Shown here: piece by piece, positions 5,532 to 12,672 of the stretch
Numbering within the stretch: position 1 is the first letter of the stretch
Layout: every line of letters begins with the position of its first letter
Assembly: GCA_045578625.1 (NCBI GenBank)
Contig: JAZNKN010000007.1
Location: 1-16,712 of the forward strand
From: RGIG3009 sp045578625
GTDB lineage: Bacteria; Bacillota; Clostridia; Oscillospirales; Acutalibacteraceae
Length of the DNA stretch: 16,712 nucleotides
Direction of reading: 5' to 3'
Notes under the pieces: generated by a model
Told to the model about the DNA's origin: nothing
Seen by the model: the letters and a program-made list of their open reading frames with translations, nothing else
The model's database searches: none
Made by a program: the position numbers and the translations under genes

Positions 5532-5607
5532 GCGGCTTTAGCTCATCTGGTAGAGCGCCACCTTGCCAAGGTGGAGGTAGCGAGTTCGAGCCTCGTAAGC
5601 CGCTCCA
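5532..5607 (+). tRNA. tRNA-Gly(GCC)
   Basis: Complete 76-base cloverleaf: acceptor GCGGCTT/AAGCCGC, D stem GCTC/GAGC, anticodon stem CCACC/GGTGG with loop TTGCCAA (anticodon GCC), T stem GCGAG/CTCGT (last pair G-T) with loop TTCGAGC, discriminator T and encoded CCA. It is a single-gene transcription unit with its own promoter and terminator. Confidence 0.97.
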
Positions 5608-5610
5608 AAG

Positions 5611-5642
5611 AAAAAGACCGAGTCAATCGACTCGGTCTTTTT
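5611..5642. terminator. Bidirectional terminator between tRNA-Gly and the histidine phosphatase
   Basis: AAAAAGACCGAGTC (5611-5624) pairs perfectly with GACTCGGTCTTTTT (5629-5642) around loop AATC. The T-run on one side and A-run on the other make it work in both directions. It can end the tRNA transcript on the plus strand and the phosphatase transcript, whose stop codon is at 5649, on the minus strand. Confidence 0.92.
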
Positions 5643-5648
5643 GTGTTT

Positions 5649-6371
5649 TTAATGTCGCGTTTTATCCTCAAAGCATTCGCAGAAGCGGGCGCTGAAGGCG
5701 GGCGGCTCGTCCGCGACGTACAGGTGCGAAATATCGCCCATCCCCGCACAGCGAAGCGACGCGAGGCCTTGAACGCGCTCCTCGGTGTAAAAGGTGGTCA
5801 CCGCGGTCGGTGCGGTGCAGACGTGCTGCCAGATCGTGTACGGTGAGCAGTTGAGCAGGTGCGAGAACAGTACGCCGGACAAGCCGTAATGGCACACAAA
5901 CACCAAGGTGTCGTGGTTGGCGTGCTCGGCAAGATACTGTGTGCCGCTCCGAGGGTAACCGTGCTGCGCCAGTACGGCGTCGAATTGCGCACATACGTTG
6001 TCGTACGCCGCGGTAACTTCCGCGGATACGGTGTTGTCATTTCGCCATTCCGTGGGGGAGTACAGCGCGGGATGACGATTCATATAGTCGGGCAGGATGT
6101 CCCAACACAGCGTACAGTCGCGCGGGTAATCGACCTGTGCTTGTGCGTAGCTGAATTCCCGCAGCCATTCGCAGTATGCGGCGGTGAGTCCTAACCGCTG
6201 CAACGTCGGCTCGATGGTCAGCCGCGCACGGCCGAGAGTGGAGCAATACACCGCGTTGATGTCTTCACGGCAGAGTCGTTCAGCGAGCAACTCCGCTTCG
6301 CGCTGACCTTTTTCGGTCAAGCCGTCGATGGCGTAGTTCGGGTCGCCGTGGCGGATGATAAGCAGTTTCAT
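5649..6371 (-). CDS. Histidine phosphatase family protein (phosphoglycerate mutase-like)
   Basis: A 240-residue member of the histidine phosphatase superfamily, whose catalytic His is phosphorylated during phosphoryl transfer. The N-terminal motif LLIIRHGDPNY holds Arg7 and nucleophile His8. STLGRARLT holds Arg48, Glu72 lies in LREF, and the second catalytic His is His161 in VFVCHYG. All key residues are present. The segment at about 80-150 is longer than in minimal members and probably forms a substrate cap. The substrate is unknown; similar clostridial proteins are often labelled phosphoglycerate mutase without proof. The start at 6371 is preferred to an upstream in-frame ATG at 6440 because AAGGAGGG precedes it by eight bases and the RHG motif then falls at the usual place. 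It diverges from the ABC exporter operon. Confidence 0.88.
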   Translation of the reverse strand: MKLLIIRHGDPNYAIDGLTEKGQREAELLAERLCREDINAVYCSTLGRARLTIEPTLQRLGLTAAYCEWLREFSYAQAQVDYPRDCTLCWDILPDYMNRHPALYSPTEWRNDNTVSAEVTAAYDNVCAQFDAVLAQHGYPRSGTQYLAEHANHDTLVFVCHYGLSGVLFSHLLNCSPYTIWQHVCTAPTAVTTFYTEERVQGLASLRCAGMGDISHLYVADEPPAFSARFCECFEDKTRH

Positions 6372-6394
6372 GGTACGCACCCTCCTTCGCGGGC

Positions 6395-6423
6395 ATTTTA
6401 GCACGTTTTTCCCACAAAAACAA
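6395..6423 (-). promoter_or_regulatory. Candidate promoter of the histidine phosphatase
   Basis: On the minus strand an extended -10, TGCTAAAAT (hexamer 6400-6395), is preceded at 17 bases by a weak -35, TTGTTT (6423-6418). The predicted start site falls just before the ribosome binding site, giving a very short leader. Confidence 0.45.
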
Positions 6424-6497
6424 GGTGCCTTTGCCGCCACGCACCGGCGGGGGGCGTTATATTCACAAAAAATTTACGCTTTTCCTCTCACGCCGCC

Positions 6498-6526
6498 TTG
6501 ATTTGACAGCGTAAAAGTGGTATAAT
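6498..6526 (+). promoter_or_regulatory. Promoter of the ABC exporter operon
   Basis: TTGATT at 6498-6503, a 17-base spacer and perfect TATAAT at 6521-6526, with an extended -10 TGG before it. The leader is short, with GGAAAGGAAG as ribosome binding site before the ATG at 6557. The overlapping TTGACA at 6503-6508 is spaced too closely to act with this -10. Confidence 0.8.
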
Positions 6527-6556
6527 TCCCCTGTTTAACGGAAAGGAAGCAACGGT

Positions 6557-8299
6557 ATGATCAAACAGCTTGCCAAATGCATTCGGGAATACCGCCGCCC
6601 CACGGTGCTGACCATCGTGTTTATTGCACTGGAAGCGGTCATCGAATGTCTCATTCCCTTTATCACCTCCGATCTTGTCAACCGTATCCAGGCGGGTGCG
6701 GATGTCGGTGAGATCGTCGAGACCGGCGCGCTGCTCGCGGTGATGGCGGTGCTGTCGCTTACCTGCGGCGGTATTGCGGGCTTCACCTGCGCCAAGGCCT
6801 CGGCCGGCTTTGCCAAAAACGTGCGGTACGACGTGTTCCACCGCATTCAGGGATTCTCCTTCGGCAACGTGGACAAGTTCTCCACCTCGTCGCTCGTCAC
6901 GCGTCTGACCACCGATGTCAATAACGTGCAGATGGCGTATATGATGCTCATTCGCGTGGCCATCCGTGCGCCCTTGCTGCTCGTGTTTTCCATCATTATG
7001 GCGTACATTATGGGCGGCGCGTTGGCGACCTCGTTCGTGGTCATCATTCCGGTACTGGCGACGGGTCTGCTGCTGGTGGCGCGCAAGGCGATGCCCGCCT
7101 TCCGCCGCGTGTTCAAGAAGTACGACCGCCTGAATGAGTCCATTGAGGAAAACGTGCGCGGAATGCGTGTGGTCAAGGGGTTCTCGCGTGAGCCGTACGA
7201 AAAGAAGAAGTTTTTCGCCGCCGCCGACGATATTCGCGGCGACTTCACCCGCGCCGAGCGCGTGGTGGCGCTCAATGCTCCCATTATGCAGTTGTGCGTC
7301 TATTTCAATATGATCTTCGTGATGCTGGTCGGCTCGCGTATGGCGATCACCAGTGCCGGTGAGGTCATCAATCTCGGTCAGATGACCGCCATGCTGACCT
7401 ACGGTATGCAGATCCTGATTCAGCTGATGATGCTGTCCATGATCTACGTGATGCTGACTATGTCGGCCGAGTCTATCAAGCGTATCACCGAGGTGCTGAG
7501 CGAGGAGTCCACTATTACCAACCCCGCCGATCCGATCACGCAGGTGGCGGACGGCTCGATTGATTTCAATGGCGTCAGCTTCAAGTATTCCGAGGGGGCG
7601 GAGCGCTTCGCCTTGGAGAACATCGACCTGCACATCCGTTCGGGCATGACGGTGGGTATTCTCGGCGGTACCGGTTCGAGCAAGACCACGCTGGTGCAGC
7701 TCATTCCGCGTCTGTACGACACCACGGTAGGGTCGGTATCGGTCGGCGGCGTGGACGTGCGTCGCTATGATCTGGACACCCTGCGCGGTGCGGTGGCGAT
7801 GGTGCTGCAAAAGAACCTGCTGTTCTCCGGCTCGATCAAGGAAAACCTCCGTTGGGGCAACCCCGACGCCACCGACGAGGAGTTGGAGGAGGCCTGCCGT
7901 CTGGCGCAGGCGGATGAATTCATCCGTTCCTTCCCCGATGGCTACGATACCTTTATCGAACAGGGTGGTACCAACGTTTCGGGCGGTCAGAAGCAGCGTC
8001 TGTGCATTGCGCGTGCGTTGCTCAAGCGCCCCAAGATCCTGATTTTGGACGACTCCACCAGTGCAGTGGATACGCGTACCGATTCGCTCATCCGCGCGGG
8101 CTTCCGCGTGTATATCCCCGAGACCACCAAGATCATCATCGCGCAGCGTGTGGCATCGGTGCAGGACGCCGACCTCATTCTGGTGATGGAAAACGGCACA
8201 GTGGTCGCCTCCGGTACGCACGACGAGCTGTTGCAGACTAGCGACATTTACCGCGAGGTCTATGAGCAGCAGACGAATGGGGGTGGGGACGATGAGTAA
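6557..8299 (+). CDS. ABC exporter half-transporter, subunit with degenerate ATP site
   Basis: A 580-residue type I ABC exporter half: an N-terminal six-helix membrane domain (about 15-305) fused to an ATPase domain (about 330-575). The ATPase shows Walker A GGTGSSKT (370-377), Q-loop Gln418, signature VSGGQ (474-478) and Walker B ILILD ending at Asp498. The catalytic position after it is Asp499 instead of Glu, and the H-switch is Gln530 (IAQR) instead of His. These changes mark the degenerate partner of heterodimeric exporters such as TM287/288, BmrCD and LmrCD. With the next gene it should form one transporter in which this subunit's intact signature completes the partner's catalytic site. 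The substrate cannot be told from the sequence. The gene overlaps its partner by eight bases, which suggests translational coupling. Confidence 0.93.
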   Translation: MIKQLAKCIREYRRPTVLTIVFIALEAVIECLIPFITSDLVNRIQAGADVGEIVETGALLAVMAVLSLTCGGIAGFTCAKASAGFAKNVRYDVFHRIQGFSFGNVDKFSTSSLVTRLTTDVNNVQMAYMMLIRVAIRAPLLLVFSIIMAYIMGGALATSFVVIIPVLATGLLLVARKAMPAFRRVFKKYDRLNESIEENVRGMRVVKGFSREPYEKKKFFAAADDIRGDFTRAERVVALNAPIMQLCVYFNMIFVMLVGSRMAITSAGEVINLGQMTAMLTYGMQILIQLMMLSMIYVMLTMSAESIKRITEVLSEESTITNPADPITQVADGSIDFNGVSFKYSEGAERFALENIDLHIRSGMTVGILGGTGSSKTTLVQLIPRLYDTTVGSVSVGGVDVRRYDLDTLRGAVAMVLQKNLLFSGSIKENLRWGNPDATDEELEEACRLAQADEFIRSFPDGYDTFIEQGGTNVSGGQKQRLCIARALLKRPKILILDDSTSAVDTRTDSLIRAGFRVYIPETTKIIIAQRVASVQDADLILVMENGTVVASGTHDELLQTSDIYREVYEQQTNGGGDDE

Positions 8300-10223
8300 G
8301 CCGATGAAACGCCCGATACCGCCCAAGGGCGCGCGCCGCATCGATTTCCGCGCGTTGGGTCGCGTGGTGGGGCTGCTGTTCCGTTCCTATCCGGTACTGG
8401 TGCCGATTGCGATGTTCTGCGCGATCTTCTCCTCGCTTGTCTCCGCGATCCCGGCGCTGTTTACGCAGCGCGTGATGGCGGTCATCGAGGAATACGTCCG
8501 TACCGGCAATACCGATTGGGCGACGGCGGCGGAGCGCATCGTTCCGCTGGTCAGCGTCCTGCTCGGGCTGTACGTGCTGTCCATCGTGTTCATCACGCTG
8601 CAAGGACAGCTGATGGCGTACATCACGCAGGGCTTCTTGAGCAAGCTGCGCTGCCGTATGTTCGACGGCATGCAGGACCTGCCCATCAAGTATTTTGATA
8701 CCCACAAGCACGGCGATATTATGAGTCACTACACCAACGACATCGACACCCTGCGTCAGCTGGTGGCACAGTCGCTGCCGAGCCTGCTGCAGTCCTCGGT
8801 GATCGTGGTGACGGTGTTGTCCATCATGCTGTATTACAGCGTGTGGATGACGCTGGTGGTGCTGTGCGGTGTGGTCGCGATGTTTCTCGTATCCGGCAAG
8901 ATCGGCGGCGGCTCTGCCAAGTACTTTGTCCGTCAGCAGCAGGCGGTGGGTAAGACCGAGGGTTTCGTGCAGGAAATGATGAACGGTCAGAAGGTCATCA
9001 AGGTATTTTCGCACGAGGAAGCGGTCGGCAAGGATTTCGACGCGCTGAACGAGGAACTGTTCAACGACAGCTACCGCGCCCACGCGTTTGCCAACTCGCT
9101 GGGTCCGATCGTGATGAACATCGGTAACATTCTCTACGTGCTGATCGCGCTGTTTGGCGGCATCTTCATTGCCTCGGGCGCGCAGAATATTGGCTTCTCC
9201 GGCCTGCCGTTCTCGGTGGCGCTGGTGGTGCCGTTCCTGAATATGACCAAGCAGTTTACCGGTAACGTCAACCAGTTCTCGCAGCAGATCAACTCGGTGG
9301 CAATGGCGCTCGCTGGTGCGGGTCGTATGTTTGCGCTGATGGATCAGCAGCCGGAGGCGGACGAGGGCTACGTCACGCTGGTCAACGCCGAGATCGCCGC
9401 GGACGGCACCGTGACCGAAATGGATCGCCGTACCGGTCAGTGGGCGTGGAAGCACCCGCATACCGACGGCACGCTGACCTACACGCCGCTGCGCGGTGAC
9501 GTGACGCTGAACAACGTGGACTTTGGTTACGAGGAAGGCAAGCCGGTGCTGCACGACGTTTCGGTGTACGCTGAGCCGGGCCAGAAGGTCGCGTTTGTCG
9601 GTGCCACCGGCGCAGGTAAGACCACCATCACCAACCTCATCAACCGTTTTTACGACATTGCGGATGGCAAGATCCGCTACGACGGTATCAACATCAACAA
9701 GATCCGCAAGTCGGATCTGCGGCGCTCGCTGGGCATTGTGCTGCAGGACACGAATCTGTTTACCGGCAGCGTGATGGACAACATCCGCTACGGCCGCCTG
9801 GACGCGACCGACGAGGAATGCCGCGAGGCGGCGCGTTTGGTGGGTGCGGACGATTTCATCACCCGTCTGCCGCAGGGCTATGCCACCGAACTGTCCAACA
9901 ACGGCGCGAATCTGTCGCAGGGTCAGCGGCAGCTCATCGCCATTGCCCGCGCGGCAGTGGCCGATCCGCCGGTGATGATCCTGGACGAGGCGACTTCCTC
10001 TATCGACACCCGCACCGAGGCAATCGTTTCCCGCGGTATGGATAAGCTGATGGAGGGACGCACGGTGTTCGTCATTGCGCACCGTCTGTCCACCGTCAAG
10101 AATTCCGATGTCATTATGGTGTTGGAAAAGGGCCGTATCATCGAGCGCGGCAGCCACGACAAGCTCATCGAGGAGCGTGGCACTTACTATCAGCTGTACA
10201 CCGGTGCGTTTGAATTGGAGTAA
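8292..10223 (+). CDS. ABC exporter half-transporter, catalytic subunit
   Basis: The second half, 643 residues, again has a membrane domain (about 28-340) and an ATPase domain (about 400-640). It has a full catalytic set: Walker A GATGAGKT (437-444), Q-loop Gln485, Walker B Asp565 with catalytic Glu566, and H-switch His597. Its signature is LSQGQ (541-545), the altered form expected opposite the partner's degenerate site. About 45 extra residues (355-400, including TGQWAWKHPH) sit between the two domains, as in related clostridial exporters of this pair type. The start at 8292 is preferred to an in-frame ATG at 8262 because GGGGGTGGGG precedes it and it gives the short overlap ATGAGTAA with the upstream stop. 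Multidrug, lipid or peptide export are all possible. Confidence 0.93.
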   Translation: MSKPMKRPIPPKGARRIDFRALGRVVGLLFRSYPVLVPIAMFCAIFSSLVSAIPALFTQRVMAVIEEYVRTGNTDWATAAERIVPLVSVLLGLYVLSIVFITLQGQLMAYITQGFLSKLRCRMFDGMQDLPIKYFDTHKHGDIMSHYTNDIDTLRQLVAQSLPSLLQSSVIVVTVLSIMLYYSVWMTLVVLCGVVAMFLVSGKIGGGSAKYFVRQQQAVGKTEGFVQEMMNGQKVIKVFSHEEAVGKDFDALNEELFNDSYRAHAFANSLGPIVMNIGNILYVLIALFGGIFIASGAQNIGFSGLPFSVALVVPFLNMTKQFTGNVNQFSQQINSVAMALAGAGRMFALMDQQPEADEGYVTLVNAEIAADGTVTEMDRRTGQWAWKHPHTDGTLTYTPLRGDVTLNNVDFGYEEGKPVLHDVSVYAEPGQKVAFVGATGAGKTTITNLINRFYDIADGKIRYDGININKIRKSDLRRSLGIVLQDTNLFTGSVMDNIRYGRLDATDEECREAARLVGADDFITRLPQGYATELSNNGANLSQGQRQLIAIARAAVADPPVMILDEATSSIDTRTEAIVSRGMDKLMEGRTVFVIAHRLSTVKNSDVIMVLEKGRIIERGSHDKLIEERGTYYQLYTGAFELE

Positions 10224-10230
10224 CAGAAAT

Positions 10231-10262
10231 GCCGCGATACCGCATCGCGGCTTTTCTTTTTG
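10231..10262 (+). terminator. Terminator of the ABC exporter operon
   Basis: GCCGCGAT (10231-10238) pairs with ATCGCGGC (10244-10251) around ACCGC and is followed by TTTTCTTTTTG. It begins eight bases after the stop codon. Confidence 0.9.
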
Positions 10263-10288
10263 TGCTGTACCGGGTTCGGACAAATTCT

Positions 10289-10427
10289 CGCGGGGCGCCT
10301 TCGACGCCCCGCGCAGGGCTCGCGCAGGTTTGGGTGGAACGACACGCAGGTCGTTCCCTACGGAGTAACAATGGGGTTGTGCGAAGAAACCCCTCCCGCA
10401 TCTTTACGATGGTGGGCTCGCGCAGGT
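10289..10427. repeat. Hairpin-rich intergenic repeat array
   Basis: Between the exporter and the next gene lie three hairpins. CGCGGGGCG (10289-10297) pairs with CGCCCCGCG (10305-10313). GGAACGAC (10336-10343) pairs with GTCGTTCC (10350-10357). GGGGTT (10373-10378) pairs with AACCCC (10388-10393). The 14-base word GGGCTCGCGCAGGT occurs twice, at 10316-10329 and 10414-10427, bracketing the second and third hairpins. No coding sequence is supported here. It resembles dispersed palindromic elements of clostridial genomes; only a genome-wide search could show copy number. Confidence 0.65.
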
Positions 10428-10446
10428 GTTTTTTATTGCACACCCC

Positions 10447-10475
10447 TTGCAACCCTTTCGACAATGTGCTACAAT
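10447..10475 (+). promoter_or_regulatory. Promoter of the small membrane protein gene
   Basis: TTGCAA at 10447-10452, a 17-base spacer, and extended -10 TGCTACAAT with the hexamer at 10470-10475. The start codon at 10504 follows a GTGAGG ribosome binding site. Confidence 0.75.
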
Positions 10476-10503
10476 ACCGATGGTAAGAAAGTGAGGCGCT
10501 GTT

Positions 10504-11109
10504 ATGCAGACTCGTTCCACGATATGTCGCTGGGCGATGTGGATATTGTATCCCATCGTGCTGTTTTTCCAGTTCAGTGCGATCTATGGCACGCTGACCG
10601 GTACGGCGGCCAATTCTCTGGAGATCCGTCCGACCGTCAACCTGATGATGATCGTGACCTTTTTGTTTTTCCTCACCGTCACGGCGTTCCTGATCGTGCC
10701 GCTGCTGTACAAAAACAAGCGCGCCGCGTATCTGGTCGCTCTGGTCACGCTCATCGTGGCGGCGGTGCTGTCGGTGCTGTTCGTACCGATCGCCCTCAAG
10801 CTGCACGACTATTTCGGTGGCACGCACGTCACCACCGGTGGCGAGATCGGCCTGAGCGTGTGGGACGTTATCTATCGTCACATGTCGCCGCTGCTGTTTC
10901 CGGCGCTGATGATTCCGGTGTTTCTGGATCTGCGCGAAGCGGAGAACGACCGCCGCTATGCCGAGGAAAACGAGCAGATCCCCAGTGTACTCGGCGGACT
11001 CAGCGATTTCCGTCTATCCAGGCTGCCGGAGGAGGAAGACCGTCCTGTGCGCGAAAAGCGCTCGGTGCGCCTGCGCCGCCGGAAGGAGCAGGAAAAGAAC
11101 CACAAGTGA
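10504..11109 (+). CDS. Small integral membrane protein of unknown function, four predicted helices
   Basis: I do not recognise this 201-residue protein. Four hydrophobic segments are visible at about residues 9-30, 46-69, 75-99 and 123-142, followed by a highly charged cytoplasmic-type tail of about 58 residues. That tail is acidic first (EAENDRRYAEENEQ, then PEEEDR) and strongly basic at the end (KRSVRLRRRKEQEK). Between helices three and four there is a Gly/Thr-rich loop (HDYFGGTHVTTGGE). No catalytic or transport motif is apparent. The gene has its own promoter and a strong terminator, so it is a single-gene unit. The codon use and GC level match the chromosomal genes around it. Confidence 0.8.
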   Translation: MQTRSTICRWAMWILYPIVLFFQFSAIYGTLTGTAANSLEIRPTVNLMMIVTFLFFLTVTAFLIVPLLYKNKRAAYLVALVTLIVAAVLSVLFVPIALKLHDYFGGTHVTTGGEIGLSVWDVIYRHMSPLLFPALMIPVFLDLREAENDRRYAEENEQIPSVLGGLSDFRLSRLPEEEDRPVREKRSVRLRRRKEQEKNHK

Positions 11110-11111
11110 TG

Positions 11112-11137
11112 AAAAGCCGCCCGCGGGCGGCTTTTTT
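11112..11137 (+). terminator. Terminator directly before the methyltransferase ribosome binding site
   Basis: GCCGCCCG (11116-11123) and CGGGCGGC (11124-11131) form a perfect palindrome flanked by AAAA on the left and six T on the right. The GGAGGT ribosome binding site of the next gene begins two bases after the T-run. There is no room for a promoter between them, so the methyltransferase is read either by read-through or from a promoter inside the membrane-protein gene. Confidence 0.85.
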
Positions 11138-11151
11138 CGGAGGTAAGTCTT

Positions 11152-12558
11152 ATGCTGTCACCGCTGTTTGAACAACGGATGCGCCGTCTGCTCGGCGAAC
11201 GGTACGACGCGCTCTCTGCTGCGCTCACCGCGCCGCTGACCGTGCGCGGTCTGCGTGTCAACACCCTCAAATGCTCGCCCGAGCGTCTGGCGGGCTGTCT
11301 CGGTCTGCCGCTCAGTACCGTGCCGTTTTCCGAGGTGGGTTTCGTTACCGAAGCACCGTTCCGTGCCGGCAGCGATCCGCTGCATCACGCCGGTGCGTAT
11401 TATATGCAAGAGCCGTCCGCAATGTCAGCGGTCACCCTGCTGTCACCTCAACCGGGCGAGCGGGTATTGGATCTGTGCGCCGCTCCCGGCGGCAAATCCA
11501 CGCAGATCGCCGCCGCACTGGCGGGCAGCGGTCTGTTATGGGCCAACGAGTACGTCCCCGCCCGCGCCCGCGTGCTGGCGCAAAATCTGGAGCGGTGCGG
11601 TGTGCGCAACGCCGCCGTTTCCTGCGGGGATACCGCACGTCTGGCCGAGGCGCTGCCCGACTGGTTCGACGCGGTACTGGCCGACGTGCCTTGCTCGGGG
11701 GAGGGGATGTTCCGCAAAGAGCCGCAGGCACTCACCGGTTGGAGTGAGGACAACATTCGTCTGTGCGCGGTGCGCAGCGCCGAGATCCTAGATAACGCTG
11801 CCCGCTGTGTGCGTCCTGGCGGTCGTCTGGTCATGTCCACCTGCACCTTTGCTCCGGAGGAGAACGAATGGGCCATCGTGCGGTTTCTGCGGGATCATCC
11901 CGATTTTTCGTTGGAGGAGGTCGCCGTGCCGTTCGGTGAGTGCGGCTTCGATGCGGATACCATTGCGCCGTTCGGTGACCCCGAACTACTGCTCTTTGCC
12001 CGACAGCTGCCGCTGTCGCGCTGCCGCCGTATTTTTCCGTGGCACGGTGGTGAGGGTCACTTTTTGGCACGGCTGCGCCGCGCGGGGGAAGCGACCTCGC
12101 CGTGTGTGTCCGCGCCGCCGCCGATCGACCGCAGCGGGGCGGTGGAGGCCGCCCGCGCGTTGTATGAGGCGTGCTTTATTGCTCCACCGGTGGGTACGTT
12201 GGTGCGTACCGGCGACACGGTGCGTCTGCTGCCGGCGGAGCTGCCCGCTGCACCGGGCGTTCATGTGCTGTGTGCGGGTGTCGCCGTCGCACAGGTGATG
12301 TCGGGGCGTAGCCTCCGTTTGGAGCCGTCACACGCGCTGTTTCAATCGGCACAGCCCGCGGATTGCCGCCGCTTGGTGGATCTTTCGCGGGACGATGCGC
12401 GTCTTGCCGCCTTTTTGCGCGGGGAGGAGCTGAACGTCAGCGGCGAGGACGGCTGGACCGGCGTGGCGGTGGAGGGCGTGCTGACCGGCTTCGGCAAGCA
12501 GGTCGGCGGTCGCCTGAAAAACCGCTATCCCAAAGGGCTGCGGCTGCTGCACGGCTGA
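11152..12558 (+). CDS. rsmF: RsmF/NOL1-NOP2-sun family rRNA cytosine-C5 methyltransferase
   Basis: A SAM-dependent RNA methyltransferase that most likely makes m5C in 16S rRNA. The 468-residue protein starts with an RNA-binding N-domain (about 1-95, RGLRVNTLK and a GAYYMQEPSAM stretch typical of the family). Next is the Rossmann domain with SAM motif DLCAAPGGK (107-115), motif IV DVPCSGEGMFRK with Cys181, and motif VI STCTFAPEENE with catalytic Cys231. Both cysteines required for m5C chemistry are present. From about 290 on there is the RsmF-type C-terminal extension ending in a PUA-like region (VLTGFGKQVGGRLKNRYPKGLR). Length and layout match RsmF/YebU-type enzymes rather than RsmB. The exact target base is not knowable here and can differ between species. 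The start is fixed by GGAGGT eight bases upstream. Confidence 0.9.
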   Translation: MLSPLFEQRMRRLLGERYDALSAALTAPLTVRGLRVNTLKCSPERLAGCLGLPLSTVPFSEVGFVTEAPFRAGSDPLHHAGAYYMQEPSAMSAVTLLSPQPGERVLDLCAAPGGKSTQIAAALAGSGLLWANEYVPARARVLAQNLERCGVRNAAVSCGDTARLAEALPDWFDAVLADVPCSGEGMFRKEPQALTGWSEDNIRLCAVRSAEILDNAARCVRPGGRLVMSTCTFAPEENEWAIVRFLRDHPDFSLEEVAVPFGECGFDADTIAPFGDPELLLFARQLPLSRCRRIFPWHGGEGHFLARLRRAGEATSPCVSAPPPIDRSGAVEAARALYEACFIAPPVGTLVRTGDTVRLLPAELPAAPGVHVLCAGVAVAQVMSGRSLRLEPSHALFQSAQPADCRRLVDLSRDDARLAAFLRGEELNVSGEDGWTGVAVEGVLTGFGKQVGGRLKNRYPKGLRLLHG

Positions 12559-12603
12559 TTTTTGGGTAATTTGGGGGATATCATCTTTTCTTGTGCGCAA
12601 CGC

Positions 12604-12632
12604 TTGCCATTTTCGGTGGCGTTTGGTATACT
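12604..12632 (+). promoter_or_regulatory. Promoter of rhaB
   Basis: TTGCCA at 12604-12609, a 17-base spacer and extended -10 TGGTATACT with the hexamer at 12627-12632. It is followed by AAGGAGG around 12659-12665 and the ATG at 12673. I looked for a catabolite-repression (cre) site and found none. No clear operator repeat is visible. Confidence 0.8.
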
Positions 12633-12672
12633 GAAGCAGGAATAGTTTTACAAGCCTTAAGGAGGATTATGT

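Noticed and set aside
6503..6508. Perfect TTGACA as -35 of the exporter promoter
   Set aside because: It is only 12 bases from TATAAT; the overlapping TTGATT at 6498 has the correct 17-base spacing.
6488..10283. Two very long minus-strand open frames opposite the ABC exporter genes
   Set aside because: Their products are His/Arg/Gln-rich with no domain, typical of antisense frames in GC-rich genes, and they would run through the real promoter and start sites.
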